Shown here: positions 22,001 through 33,439 of the stretch, piece after piece
Layout: each line of letters begins with the position of its first letter
Position numbering within the stretch: position 1 is the first letter of the stretch
Origin: Sycon ciliatum
Lineage: Eukaryota; Porifera; Calcarea; Leucosolenida; Sycettidae
DNA: 64,000 nt
NCBI RefSeq assembly: GCF_964019385.1
Contig: NC_088649.1
Span: 21,482,435-21,546,434 of the forward strand
Direction: 5' to 3'
Program-made: the position numbers and the translations under genes
The notes under the pieces: model-generated
What the model was told of the DNA's origin: nothing
Database searches by the model: none
What the model saw: the letters and a program-made list of their open reading frames with translations, nothing else

Positions 22001-23419
22001 TTTAAAATATGGACCTTTAAAGTCACTGCTTCTTGACAACGAGTAGTTACTTGGCCTAGTAGTGACAAACAAAACTCGCGTCCCCTGCGCATGTACTTTT
22101 AAAGTGTCCCCAGTTGCAGCAGCATAATTATAATAAACACAGATGCAGCATCATTGTGACTGAAGGGCGCGCGAGCCAGAATATTTATTTCAACAAAACT
22201 GCTACTTGTCGCTGAGTTCATCGTTTTCGCTTTGTAGAGAAGGAGAAGCCGTAGCTGACTGTTTTCTTAGCCACTGCTGTGCCTGTGCTGTGGTTTGGCT
22301 TTACATGTTGTTACGGGCCAGGAAGCAATGATGGGCGTCTCAGTTATTTCTATCACAGCGATCGCTGATTTCTTTTGGTTCTGAGGCCAACCAAGTCTGG
22401 GCTCGTTCCGTCAGTGTCCAACGACAAGCGAAATCAGAACTCCTACGTCTTAGGTGCTGGTGAACACTCCTCAAGAAAACACTGAACGATGGCTTGAGAG
22501 CGAAGGAGGAACTTCTTGAAATAAAAAAAATGAACTCGCGATCTTGCACGAGCCCGCCCCAGGCAAAGCGATGCGGTGACCGTTGGAAACACAATAAGCG
22601 CAGGTGACGCTACTTTTCTTTGTCACCACTTGGCCTTGTTACTAAAGTCCATTTCAAACAGATTTGCAATCCTGGCGATCGCCCGGGGAGTGTGACTTCG
22701 ACGACATTTAGAGAAAAGCAGACGCCTGTGGAAGCTGATAGAATACGGCGTTGACTCCTCAATTCAAATGTATTGGCGATCTTGAAATGCTAAAAGAATT
22801 CTCAACAAAAAAAACCGATCGATCGATGTGCGGGTGTATTCAACAACACGTAGCTAAAGCGCAATGACTTCCGCGTTCACTCACACCGTTTCAGTGTTTT
22901 CTGTGCTCACAACTTCACATGGCGTGAGTCAGTCAAGTGTCAGTCAGTTCGGCAGGAAACGCGAGCTCGAGCAACAAGTCGTTTGGCGCAGCCACCTTCT
23001 TTGTCTTGTACCAGCGTGGTGACGAAAACAATGAAAAAATGAAGAAAAATGTTTGACTTGAAGATTTGTAGGGATTTGAACTCACAACTTCATGGTCAGA
23101 AGACAGCATTCATAACCACAAGGCCAGAATAGGAATGGATAAATCGTTGGTTTTGAAAAATAAATTGATACTGGCGTCCAGGGCAAATTGTAAACAATGG
23201 GAAAAGGCCCGAAACTTGGCCGAAATTCTAACTCCTTAACCGCTGGTCCAATTGTTCCGAAATCTTCACAGAACAAATTGCTGTGCCCTAACAAGGCCTT
23301 TTATGTACTTTGTTGACCAAATTTCCCTTATTTTCATATTTTTTAAGACCAAAACCTGATTGTAATCATGGACTGTTTGTGTAACAATGAACTAACGACC
23401 TAGAACTACCAACACTGGG
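22001..23419. other. No gene; one right-end fragment of ribozyme repeat X
   Basis: At 22919-22990, GCGTGAGTCAGTCAAGTGTC and GCGCGAGCTC-like sequence match the right part of repeat X, without its hammerhead. The rest is unrecognised. Confidence 0.5.
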
Positions 23420-24416
23420 ATTCGAAATGGTGCAAAGCGCAAACTTGAGTGCCGCACAAATAAGAAGAGGACCAACAACGCAGCAATCGACAGCAATCGA
23501 TAGTTCTTCACTGGGCAGAATACGGCATGAGAATGGATCAAAACGCAAGATTTCCCACGATTCTGCCTCGCATCTGTTCACGATCCCTGTAACACAACCA
23601 CCCTACACAGTGGGTCTATTGTTATTAGGAGTCTGACTGTTTTGGTTTCTCTACTATAAAAAACAGAATACTTCTTCGACTGACTGCTATACAGTGAAAC
23701 GTGTCTAAGACGACCACTCAAGGAACCTTCAAAACGTGGTCTAAGATACCAGGTGGTCTCTTTATCCAGGGTCATTTGACAGGAAAGAGCATCCCTTGCT
23801 GCTGGTTTCAGGGTCGTCTAGGACAGGTCGTCGCCGTATCCGAGTGGTCGTCCTGACAGGTGTTACAATTATATTGAGTACTTTTCATAGCTATTTCAAT
23901 CTACCCTTTCTAAACACAGCTGTTGTCGGTCTCATCCAGGATGGTTTTGACTGCAGATCGTTCTAGACGACCAATAGCATTGATAAGAAGCAATCTAGAG
24001 CATAACAGTGTACTCTTTCTCTATGAAAAAAGAAGAGCGAGCAGTGAGAATCTACATCCAGTAGTTTGTGATAAACATTCATAGGTGCATATAACAAGGG
24101 GATTTTTATAAAAGAAAAGCACAGTTATTACTATCTAGAACGCGAGGAGATTGCCCAGGTCAAATATAGAATAAGCACATCAAATTTGCTGTCATTCGGC
24201 ATTTCATGGGAGTTGACCTAGCGTGTTGTCTTCAGATGGGAGAAAGCAAATAACACTCTCGGCGTGGGATAAATTTAATAGCCTTGTTCGATCACTGAGT
24301 TGAGTCAGTTAGCATTGCCTTCGGGGTATCGAGGACGTTTGTGGACGTAACAGATATGTGAAATTAGCTTGAAACGACAGCTGGCAACAAGAAAATGTGT
24401 TGTTATTATTACCGCC
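23420..24416. repeat. Duplicated downstream flank (repeat Y) of gene unit D
   Basis: It matches 56885-57640 in patches (GGCATGAGAATGGATCAAA, TTCACGATCCCTGTAACA, GATTGCCCAGGTC, TTTCATGG-AGTTGACCTAG). The end (ATCGAGGACGTTTGTG-ACGTAA) matches 60640-60670, so it is the far 3' flank of the D/G type unit. Confidence 0.7.
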
Positions 24417-24429
24417 AACTCCTCAAATG

Positions 24430-24883
24430 GTACGAAGTAGTGGTTGCGACTTCGGCGATGATTTGTAAGAACGGGTTTGCTCCCCACACGTTGCGAATGA
24501 CCGAGGGTCCTCAACGTCTGGTCTCACCGTCCAGGAGCGACACTGACTCACGCTGCTATCTGGTGTTCACGAGGTGTTTGTCGCGCTGGAAATGGAGCGT
24601 CTCTGTAAGTTTGTATCCCTGGTGATGTTTGTGCCTGGAGAGCATTATAAGTGGTGCTCTTCAGGCACAATTTTCCTCAGCCTACTCAAGCTCAACTGAT
24701 GAGGGGTGAATTCCCCGAAACACTGTGTATTGAGCAGGGAGAGGTGCTTTCTTGCAGGTTTGCCGAGTCGAAGGTTCGATGGACTTCTCGTGTGCTCTGG
24801 ATGGCAGTCGTGAGTCAGTCAAGTGTCAAGTAATGTCGGCGGAATAGCGCGAGCTCCAGTGTGGGGAGCAAACCCGTTCTTAC
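24430..24883 (+). mobile_element. Ribozyme repeat X, copy X1 (454 bp)
   Basis: It is flanked by a 13-bp direct repeat AACTCCTCAAATG (24417-24429 and 24884-24896). The paralogous flank of gene G (60720-60750) lacks the element, so this is a clean insertion. The left end (GTACGAAGTAGTGG, then GATTTGTAAGAACGGGTTTG) is the inverse of its own right end, as in Penelope-like elements whose pLTRs can lie inverted. The interior carries a hammerhead. No protein is encoded. Related copies are at 27880-28250, 31990-32345, 47197-47768 and 54275-54775. Confidence 0.85.
24690..24735 (+). ncRNA. Type I hammerhead ribozyme (X1)
   Basis: Stem I 5' GCTCAA (24690-24695) is followed by the core CTGATGA (24696-24702). 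Stem II is GGGG/CCCC with loop TGAATT (24703-24716). GAAA (24717-24720) follows. Short stem III is ACA/TGT with loop CTG, A17 is at 24729, and stem I closes with TTGAGC (24730-24735). Every conserved core base is present. A minimal stem III is typical of animal type I hammerheads, which often need a dimer or a tertiary contact to cleave well. Cleavage is predicted after A24729. Confidence 0.92.
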
Positions 24884-25229
24884 AACTCCTCAAATGAGAA
24901 TAAAAACGATTTCTGTTTAGAAGTGATTTACCTTCACAGAGAAGCAGACGATACAAAGGTGGAAATGTCATTGTTGTTACCTTGTAGATGGTGATTGCAC
25001 CACAAAATTATGAGGTATGAGATGAAAAGCAAAGGACAGGTGTCACGGATACGAAATTGGAGAAAATGCAACTTGATACATTTGTGGCTTTGTGCTGTTT
25101 TAATTCATAAAAAAATAATCATGGTCTGCTTGCACTGGCGTTTTGGACATTGTGCTCTGCTGAAATTCGCTGCAATCACATTGTTATCGTGTATGACGTG
25201 TAAGCAGTGAATTCTACCAGTGAGGAGGC

Positions 25230-26719
25230 TCACGCATTGTCCAGCACCAAGTCAACTTTGGACTGGAGAACAGATACAAGCAAAGAGGCGATGATAAACG
25301 GTACCCGTGGTGATGAAGTTATTTCACTTCGCGCATAATGGACAACAACAAGTGCTAACAGCTTCAGCACAGTTGACCGTACTTGTGACTTTGGTAAGCG
25401 AAGACCTCGACATGAAGCCACCACTTTGTTTGACTGGCTCAATTGGTTCCTGCGCCTGACGAATTCTTTCATTTTCTTGAACAGTGTGTAAACGTGGCGT
25501 TGTAAAACAGCTGGCTGTGCCATAAGTGTAAGAAGCCTAGTGTGGATAAGTGACAACAGGGATCGTCGCGTGTTCTTGCCTCTGTCTAACGTTGCAACGT
25601 TAAACAGAAATACTCGCGCTTCTTGGAACATGCCGGGAATGAGCAGTTTGTATAACTTTGTGCCGATGACCTGTAGTATATCAAGACATTTGTCATCAAT
25701 AGAGAGGTTCCGCATAACGTAATTACGTTAGTAAAAAACGTAGTCGATCTACGGAAAGTCTTACGTAAACTGCATGCGCATCTGGGTTCCGCCATACGGA
25801 GTTTTCAAATCACGTAGCTGCCCTTGACAACTCCGAACGCGGCAGTGTACGACCAGATCGACCTGGGGAGAGAGTCATAAATTTGTACCCCAATCCACTA
25901 ACGGACCAGCTACGTTATCAGAGCCCTATCTACGTACTCTCCGTAGTCAACTTTCCGTAAGTGGAGTGCAAACTCGCGAATTCACGGGTTTTTCCCGCCC
26001 ACTAACGTAAAGTTGCTCAACTTTACGTTGTGCGGAACCTCTCTAATATCCAATCTACCTGGTTTTGCAAGAAGAAGACGCGCCTTTTCCAGTTCTGGCT
26101 CCCAGCATCCAAAGGCAGCCTGGCTTAGCTCCATCCGAGTTGGATTGGGACTTTTCGAATGTGTCACGAAGAACAAAAGCGTTTTAGACAAAGTAAGCAA
26201 CCTGCAGCCATTCGGACCAGTGGGGTTTCCACAGTAAAGCTCAGAGGACACTTGCTTCAGGTTGCAGTTTTCTATGATGCTGCGTGAATGGTGGACAGTG
26301 GCAGTTAGACTATGACTTGATCTCAGCATATCCACGACATTGTGCAGCTCTGGACCGTTTAGAAGATGCTTCATCAAAGCCTGAACGCGAAGTATGGTGA
26401 AGGTTAGTAGAGCACATCCGACATTCCCCTTCCAAGACCTCATTGGGTCCACGATGTGCCTACAGCTCTTCATCTCCCTGCGCAGAACTGCATCAAGGAG
26501 AACAAGAATGCTTTCGCCCACCTCCTTGGTGGAGCAAGTCTTGTTTGCAGGTGTGCCGGCGGATGATGGCTGTGAAACGCCGCACAGGCGCTTTGTCAAA
26601 TCATCCGATTGCTGCCACCCCGATGAAGCAATACTACTACTGGTAAAGTTAGTACCGCATTTCGCGTGCCCACTAATGCTGGACATGATCAGTAGATATA
26701 CGGTGATAAGCCTTCGCAT
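25230..26719 (-). pseudogene. 10-Cys secreted protein family, copy D (split by a MITE)
   Basis: The ATG at 26719 (leader MRRLITVYLLIMSS) is chosen because it aligns with the ATG of genes G and H and follows a TATA box by 75 bp. Coding runs to residue 225 (KPGRLDI), then a 344-bp MITE intervenes (25701-26044). It resumes in frame at DDKCLD and ends at 25230. Without the MITE and one AAT copy the reading frame would be 380 codons, against 378 in genes B and G. All ten conserved cysteines are present with the family spacing. No other lesion is seen, so disruption looks recent. As read, the product would end about 19 residues into the MITE. Confidence 0.88.
25701..26044. mobile_element. MITE in gene copy D, AAT target duplication
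   Basis: It starts AGAGAGGTTCCGC and ends GCGGAACCTCTCT, flanked by AAT at 25698-25700 and 26045-26047. The interior holds inverted TAACGTA/TACGTTA pieces. The paralogues give the empty site, which fixes the boundaries to the base. It has no coding capacity. Confidence 0.92.
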
Positions 26720-26791
26720 TGTCTTTTCCTTTGCCGCGATAGTTACACAATATTTCTGGTGGAGACATGCTTTAAACAACGAAACATTCGC

Positions 26792-26799
26792 CTTTATAT
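26792..26799 (-). promoter_or_regulatory. TATA box of copy D
   Basis: On the minus strand GCATATAAAGGCGAATG lies about 75 bp before the ATG. It is identical to the motif before gene G and duplicate H. Confidence 0.7.
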
Positions 26800-26819
26800 G
26801 CAAGAAATTGGCTGTCAAA

Positions 26820-27735
26820 TGACTGCGATCGAGCGGAGTACGTAAGACAAGCGGGTAGCTGGTAACTCTTCCGATACCATTAGCCCACTGATTTTACCCC
26901 GTTTTCTAGTAGTCCAGTAACAGCCTTCCCCTGCAAAACGTTTCTTGTTTAAAATTGTAATGATCCAAAACCAATGGGAAATTCCCCAGCTTGTTTGTCC
27001 TGTTTCTTGGACAATCGCAGGGAGAATAATTGAATTGATCACGTCGTCTTCACACGGATGTAGCCGGAATTGAACAACATTTTCGCTTGTGTAGTAGATG
27101 CGTGTGTGTTTGTGTTTTACGTGTGTGTGTGTGTGTGTGTTTGTTTGTGGCCGTATTGCGATCGTGCTTTCGACAGGAGAGTGTTCGTGTGTCTATGTGA
27201 ATTTCCGTCGGGGTTACTTTTCTACAATCGGAACACAAATGAAAATTTTCAAGTTCTTCTCTAGCAATCGATATTAACTCTTTTGTCACGGGGTTGCACC
27301 GCGTCTGTGCTGCGAGAGTGTTCTTCATTGTAACTCTTTTTCCTTCACTGAAAAGGTAACGACTGTCATGCCTAACACTCTATTTCACAGCGCATGTACA
27401 CGGGTCATCCGGCCAAGGGCGACGAGAGATAAAAAAGAAAAGATCTTTCACTTTTGTTAAACGTTGGAGCTCCATTGTAGCCTTGTCAGCTGTTATCTTT
27501 TCGCTTCACCTGCGTTCCGCGAATTACGAACTACACAATGTACTGCGATTGTTTCCAAATGTTTACCCAAGTGGGCACCATTCCCGCCTGCTCTTATAAT
27601 GCGGATTGAACGTTACGTGACGTGTTTCTTGATTGAGGAAATAATGATGGTCATAAAGCTGTAACCGGTGCATACTGCCAACTACGATTCCACCTCCAAC
27701 GGTGAATTGTAAATCACAATTCACAGTGCTAGCAG
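26820..27735 (-). repeat. Duplicated upstream flank of copy D
   Basis: It corresponds to 62300-63120 (gene G) and, inverted, to 33440-34470 (H). Shared landmarks include GATCACGTCGTCTTCACAC, a GT-rich tract, GCTCCATTGTAGCC and CTTCACCTG-GTTCCGCGAA. No other gene was recognised. Confidence 0.8.
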
Positions 27736-27879
27736 ATTATTATTTTAGACTTTGCCATTCACATGGTAGCAGAGTATAATCCATAATAGTGCGCCGCCTG
27801 GCGCGATTTTGTCAATCGAAATAGTATTCTGCGCTTCCGTGCCTGTGTAGAGTCGGAAAACGTATGAAGCGAGGGACAC

Positions 27880-28250
27880 GGACAATGCATGATAGCTTTT
27901 TGAATGTGTGTACTTTCACTGATTTTTGTGTGTAGAAGAAGTGGCTGGTGCGACTTCGGCGATACTCTGGGAATTGTGTGTTGCTCAGTGCGTAATAGCT
28001 CTCGCCTTTGATGCGACCTTGAAATTTCACTTGACTCACGACAGCCATCCGGGGCACACGAGAAGTTCATCGAACCTTCCACTCGGCAAACCTGCAAGAA
28101 AGCACCACTCCCTGCTCAACATACAGTGTTCGTGGAATTTACCGCTCATCGTTTTTGATTGAGATGCCTGATGAAGATTTTCACTGAAGAGTACCTATAC
28201 AGTGCTCTCCAGACCTAACCACCACCAGGGATAAAACGTCAGGCGAAATA
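27880..28250 (-). mobile_element. Ribozyme repeat X, copy X4 (degenerate)
   Basis: On the minus strand it keeps TATCCCTGGTGGTGG, the GAGAGCACTGTATA-type hairpin and CTTTCTTGCAGG. The hammerhead core is mutated (ACGATGA instead of CTGATGA, and GAAC instead of GAAA), so no activity is expected. Confidence 0.75.
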
Positions 28251-28485
28251 GCATGTCATCGTACATTTGAGACCAGCGGGAAGATGATGACGACGTCCAC
28301 TAATTTAGTATAATTATGTGCACACGGATGTGCTGTGTGTGTGTGACTTTTTGCGTCAGCTATGTCATCAAACCCTGTGGTTCCATGTAGGTTAGAAACA
28401 TTCGGCAAAGTTTGAATGATGTAGGTAGAACGATCGCGCCGCGAACCATACCTTTTGAAATCCTGTTGGTAGTATACCCTTCCAC

Positions 28486-28930
28486 CATTAATAATAATAA
28501 TAATAATAATAATGACAGTTCGCATTTCACTCATTGCATGAGGTCAACGCATCTGTTAACAATTTCGAGCCAAGCAGCTCTATCAGAAGCAGATTGCACA
28601 GCATCCAGAAGCGACAGATTAATGCATTGTAAGTCTTTCTTGACAACGTCGATCCATCTCAGACGTGGTCGTCCTCGGGGTCGTCGTATGTCTGTTGTGT
28701 TGATCGACATCGGGAGGGCTTGGAAAGAGGACGATTCTTCGCCTTCCCTCACTACATGGCCGAACCACAGCAGTCTCCGTTGCCTGCAGACTTGGGATAG
28801 TGGGGTCTGCTCGGTTCTGGCATACAGCGCTGGGTTCGAGATTCGTTGTGGGTACGTGATACCAATGATGGTACGTAGTTTCTTCCGGTGCCATACATTG
28901 AAATTTCGAATTTCTTGCTGAGAGGGGTAG
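28486..28930 (-). mobile_element. LINE-G, RTE-like 3' fragment
   Basis: The minus-strand frame (28531 to about 28920) encodes KLRTIIGITYPQRISN, then RRLLWFGHVVREGEE, RRPRGRPRLRWIDVV and DRAAWLEIV, the usual RT C-terminus of RTE-like and related elements. It ends in an (ATT)n tail (28486-28513), as expected for this type. The RT core is missing. Confidence 0.8.
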
Positions 28931-29541
28931 CTTGCAACATCAAAATGGCTTATTCCAGGCATGCTGTGAAGCGAAACCCTGTTGAAGTAGTGGCAGGGAT
29001 CTGCCCTGCAACTGCTACAACAACAAAATTATTCGATCTGCAAAAGCGTGAGACCGCGAATCTCCGCTGAATATAGAGTATTTCAAGCCTTTTCACGACG
29101 AAGATGGAGTTCCTTTTGGAGATGGACGTCGCGGCAAAGGACGTTGTTTCCGACTTCTGGCGTCTGGTGAAGCCAGGGATCATTAATTTTGTCCAGTCAG
29201 GTCGGCAGCCTAACCGTCGGTAAGCTTGTGTTTGGATCGCGTTCTGCTCGATGTGGTGCATCACAAACAATTATGATATCGCACAAATTGAACTCTGCAT
29301 CGTGCGTACGGTGTGTTTATGATGAATCTGGATGCGAGCGAATAACACTCCTGACATGTGGCTGACGGGAGCTTACAACCACTGTCGGAAACAGTGATGT
29401 GTTTGACGGAGCAAGAGCGACGCGCAGACGAACGAAGGTCACGTTGAGCAAGTTGATAGCAAATACCAACGGTAGTGGTTTACCGCCCTGGAGCTGTCCC
29501 AGGTGATTTTACACTTTGCCCGCGAACCCCGTGGCATGATG
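28931..29541. other. No gene recognised
   Basis: Nothing could be supported in this stretch. Confidence 0.45.
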
Positions 29542-30037
29542 CTAAAACTTGTTTTGAGCTTGCCAGCTCGCTTTTGTGACGAACGATGAACTTGAAATTG
29601 CGGGACGTTGATTGCTTAAATTAAAGCAGATATAACGTTTGAAAGCATCTTGTTGTGAGCTGGAGGTCAGTACTTGAGCCAGTAGATACGAAAGAAGAAT
29701 TCTGTTCCTACTGTTGACATTATCCAACCACTCAACCACGGGCAAGTGTAGGAATGAGTTGCAAGTACAGCTTTCAGCCAATGACCTTCAGCGTATCAAC
29801 ACGCCTGTCATCGATATCACAATTACCCCGCTTTGCTGGAAGTTGACGTGCTCCTTCCCTCACTGATTCCCAACAAACCAAGGTAGTCTGTCCAAATTCG
29901 AACGATGTTTGGCGTAGTCTGAAACTATGCGCGACTAAGACCAAGAGAACCTAATACGTAGCTTACATCCTGCAGTAAATGGGACTACTGTAATTCCCGC
30001 AGTAGAGCTAAGAATACACTCGCTTCAGGTCGCACTT
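29542..30037 (-). pseudogene. 10-Cys secreted protein family, copy E (remnant, runs into gap)
   Basis: On the minus strand the central and C-terminal thirds are recognisable (KCDLKRVYS, LYCGN, NRILLSYLL, FKRYI) but with several stops and frameshifts. Its 5' part is lost in the assembly gap. It is a near mirror image of copy F on the other side of the gap. Confidence 0.75.
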
Positions 30038-30237
30038 NNNNNNNNNNNNNNNNNNNNNNNNNNNNNNNNNNNNNNNNNNNNNNNNNNNNNNNNNNNNNNN
30101 NNNNNNNNNNNNNNNNNNNNNNNNNNNNNNNNNNNNNNNNNNNNNNNNNNNNNNNNNNNNNNNNNNNNNNNNNNNNNNNNNNNNNNNNNNNNNNNNNNNN
30201 NNNNNNNNNNNNNNNNNNNNNNNNNNNNNNNNNNNNN
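30038..30237. other. Assembly gap (200 N)
   Basis: Exactly 200 N, the usual placeholder for an unknown distance. It abuts a tandem repeat, which probably caused the break. Confidence 0.95.
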
Positions 30238-30330
30238 ACATGGGGAAGATATCCGATTATGGACATGGGAAAGATATCCGATTATGGACATGGGGAAGAT
30301 ATCCGATTATGGACATGGGGAAGATATCCT
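30238..30330. repeat. 25-bp minisatellite beside the gap
   Basis: Nearly four units of GGACATGGGGAAGATATC plus CGATTAT lie directly after the gap. The array probably continues into it. Confidence 0.9.
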
Positions 30331-30371
30331 TGTTCTTCTTTGAGCCGACTGTGTGAGTATTTTGAGCCGAC

Positions 30372-31255
30372 ACGAAGTTGAAAGGGGAACCGATGGTGTA
30401 TTCTACTCGGGCTGTGCATTGTCTGAGAGCACAGCTTATACAATTACCCAAGAGCCCAGAAGCACGGAAGAACGTCCATCCTATCCTGAAATCAAGTCAA
30501 ATTCTAAATGCCACTGTTCACCATTCCCGCTACAATATAGAAACGTGCAACCTGAACCAAGGGTCTTCAAGGCTCTACTGCGGAAACTCTAGTAGTCCCA
30601 TTTCCTGCAGGTTGTTAGCTACGTCTACGATTCGCTTTTTCTTGGTCACACATAGTGTGAAACCAAGCCAAACATCGTTCGAATTTGGACACACTGGATT
30701 GGGATGACGGGAACCAGAGCTGGAAGGAGCACGTCAGCTCCTAGCCAAGCGGAAGAAATGTTATATCACTGACAGGTGTCGATTCGCTGAAGGTCATTGG
30801 CTCAAAGCTGTACTTACAACTCCTTCCCACACTTGCCCAAAAAGCTCGAAAGATGGTGATAAAGTCGCTGGATAATGTCAAAATTTGTAACAGCTTTCTT
30901 CTTTCCTTTCCACTGGCTCAATTGCTCTGGAACGTTATTTTTACTCAACGTCGACAATTTCAAGTCCGTCTTTCGTCACGGAAACGAACTGTCGAGCTCA
31001 AGCCAAGTTTCATCATCATGCTGTGGGATTCGCCGGCAAAGATCAAAGGTACGCGATCCAGTTCTGAGGCTGTTATCACTGCCGTTGGTATTAGGTATCA
31101 ACTTGCGCAACATGACCTTCCTTCTTGTGCGCGTCGTCCTTGCTGCAGCAATCACCTCACTGTTACCGTTAGGTTTTCTGAGCTCCCATCAGCCAATTGT
31201 CATGCATGTCAATATCTCAGATCTGAATCCAACGTGTGATTGCGAATATTACTAA
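30372..31255 (+). pseudogene. 10-Cys secreted protein family, copy F (remnant)
   Basis: The plus strand shows LNATVHHSRYNIETCNLNQG, LYCGNSSSPISC and KPSQTSFEFGHTGLG, then after frame changes NFKSVFRHGNELSSSSQ, SSCCGIRR and VLRLLSLPLVLGI. The leader and first third are missing. Motif AACATCGTTCGAATTTGGACA is shared with copy E, its inverted partner. Confidence 0.8.
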
Positions 31256-31402
31256 ACGTTCATGCACGTGAATCCGATTTCGCTTGCGGAACTTGGTGTA
31301 GTTCAGTGGAATTATTTCTATAATGCATGTTCAAGTTTCTTCTCTTTTGAGTGTAGTGGCCTGGTTTGGCCATTGCCGTTCTCGACGCATTATTCGGCTA
31401 AT

Positions 31403-31818
31403 AGGGAGATTCCGGAGTACGATTTTTCGTGCCAACATCCGTAGAGGCGCTACGGATTTTTTATACGTCGTTTTCGAGCAGGGAAATGTTCTGGAGTACG
31501 GAACTTACAGTATGTGTTTGCCGTCATTGCCCAGGTTACCATCGCAAACACGTCACATTCCCGCGCTATGCCTTTTTATTTTGAAAATTTGTACCGAAAT
31601 CAAAACTTCCCGCGGAAAATCGATGTTTCTCGTACCAAATTTGTACGCGAAAAATCTTTCTGCACCCGATGACACAAAATCTCCATACGAAACATGGTTC
31701 GTGTGAAAGCCAGTCCACACGGATTCTCCGTGCCGAAAAATCGTATGGAGCACGCCTGGAACAATCCGTAGCGCCCACACGGATTTTGGCACGGAAAATC
31801 GTACCCCGGAACCTCTCT
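31403..31818. mobile_element. MITE, AGGGAGATTCCGG / CCGGAACCTCTCT ends
   Basis: The 416-bp element has 50-bp imperfect inverted ends including GTACGATTTTTCGTGCC, and is flanked by AAT at 31400-31402 and 31819-31821. Same group as the MITEs at 13362 and 25701 by terminal motif and target duplication, but with an unrelated interior. Confidence 0.88.
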
Positions 31819-31989
31819 AATATCGGTATCATTTTGTCGTACTGGACTAGCACATTATTAGCACACATTTCGGGTTTGTTTTCTCACTTCTATTGTTGCA
31901 ACTCACATTTGCGTCTTTCAGTGCTGCTAGTATATATTTCTGTCTCCTGGTTGTTCCATAAACTTTCTTTCATACTGCACTGTCCATTA

Positions 31990-32345
31990 GTTCAACGACG
32001 ATTCCTGCAAATTTGTATCCCTGGTGATGGTTAGGTCGGGAGAGCACTATAGTATAACTATGTAGTGTTATTCAGAAAAAAAGCTTCCTCGGCCTACTCA
32101 AGCTCAACTGATGAGGGGTGAATTCCCTAAAAAAAACTGTATGTTCAGTAGGCAGTGGTGCTTTCTTGCAGGTTTGCCCAGTGGACGGTTCGATGGACTT
32201 CTCGTGTGCCCCGGATAGCTGTCAGCCAAGTGAAATTTTCAAGATTGCAGGAAAGGCGCGAGCTCCCACGCAGGGAGCAACACACAATTCCCAAAGTATC
32301 GCAGAAGTCGCACCTGCATATTCTCCTGCACACGAAAGCAGGGAG
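31990..32345 (+). mobile_element. Ribozyme repeat X, copy X3 (degenerate)
   Basis: It keeps TATCCCTGGTGATGG, CTCAAGCTCAA and the core CTGATGA with stem II start GGGG (32108-32118). GAAA is replaced by an A-run (TAAAAAAAAC), and stem I is broken (GTTCAG), so the ribozyme is dead. Confidence 0.8.
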
Positions 32346-33262
32346 AACGCGAATTCAATTCTCCTCGTCAACACCACGAAAACCGTCGTCCTTTCCTTCC
32401 AACCCCAACACACCATCCACATCACACTACACTCGACTCGGCTGCAGCAGGTCCACCAACATAGGCACCTTGGTGTCACACTCCAAGACGATTTGTGATC
32501 GACCCAACACATCATAGAAACCACCAACAAAGCCAAAAAACTACTACACCAACTCCACAAGACACGTGGCACAATGAACCCTTCCAGCCTATTGTTAATA
32601 TACACAACCGACATCCGACCCGTTCTCGAATATGGGAGCCTTGCCCTCTCCAACACCACACAGCAACAGCGGGACACACTGGAGAGAATTCAACGCCGTG
32701 CTATACGCATCTGCCTTCGGATTCCCCTCTTTGCACCAGTTCACCACAGCTCCCTCCTCCATCACGCAAAGCTCCCCACTCTTAGCTCACGAATCCTTGT
32801 TAAACAAGCCCTACTAGCATGGGAAATCCACCATCAAACCTCCCCACCACACCTGCAACAACCACATCTTGCACCACAACGTCAACACCAACCATACACC
32901 CTTCGACAGACAAGGACCTACCCCATCGGACACGCACACACGAACAGGCACCGAGATTCCACCATCAACAGTACCTCACCCTCTACAACTCACTCCCTAT
33001 CGACATCACAACCCAACCTCGTAGAAATTCTTTCCGAAACAATGCATCCAGTCTTCTTTTGAGCAGTGCCTGCTCCTGCTCCGCGCATCCCCTGGTTTCT
33101 GATATCTCGAACGTGTAACGTTATTGCCCAAGCTTGTTTTTCATGATCCATTGCTTCTTGCCTCCCGGTTAATTTCCATCTAGCTGTTTCTGGCTAGTAC
33201 CAGTTCTATCGCACTTATTAATCATCCTTATTGGCGTAACGCCATCGTGGAATAAAAGAATA
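32346..33262 (+). mobile_element. LINE-C copy 1, 5'-truncated
   Basis: It encodes the C-terminal part of an RT: LLVNTTKTVVLSFQP, HRHLGVTLQDDL, then IYTTDIRPVLEYGSLAL and ERIQRRAIRICLRIP. A CGA-to-TGA change at 32496-32498 gives a stop where the second copy reads RWTQ. It ends with the stem GGCG TAA CGCC and GTGGAATAAAAGAATAAT (33230-33262). The upstream RT core is missing. Confidence 0.8.
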
Positions 33263-33439
33263 ATAATACTAAGTTATACAAAAGAAAAAGGACCAAGGTA
33301 CTACACGTTGCGCTATAATGTCTATAATAAATCCTTGGCTCTCCATCCGAGTCAACGCAATACTAACTAAAATTTAATAGAAGAGATCGCACCAGGCGTG
33401 CGCTGTTATGGATTGGACTTGGTAACTATGTGAATAACC

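Noticed and set aside
28160..28195. CTGATGA followed by ACTGAAG on the plus strand, hammerhead-like
   Set aside because: No stem II or stem III can form and GAAA is absent. The true ribozyme relic of this repeat is on the minus strand and is mutated.
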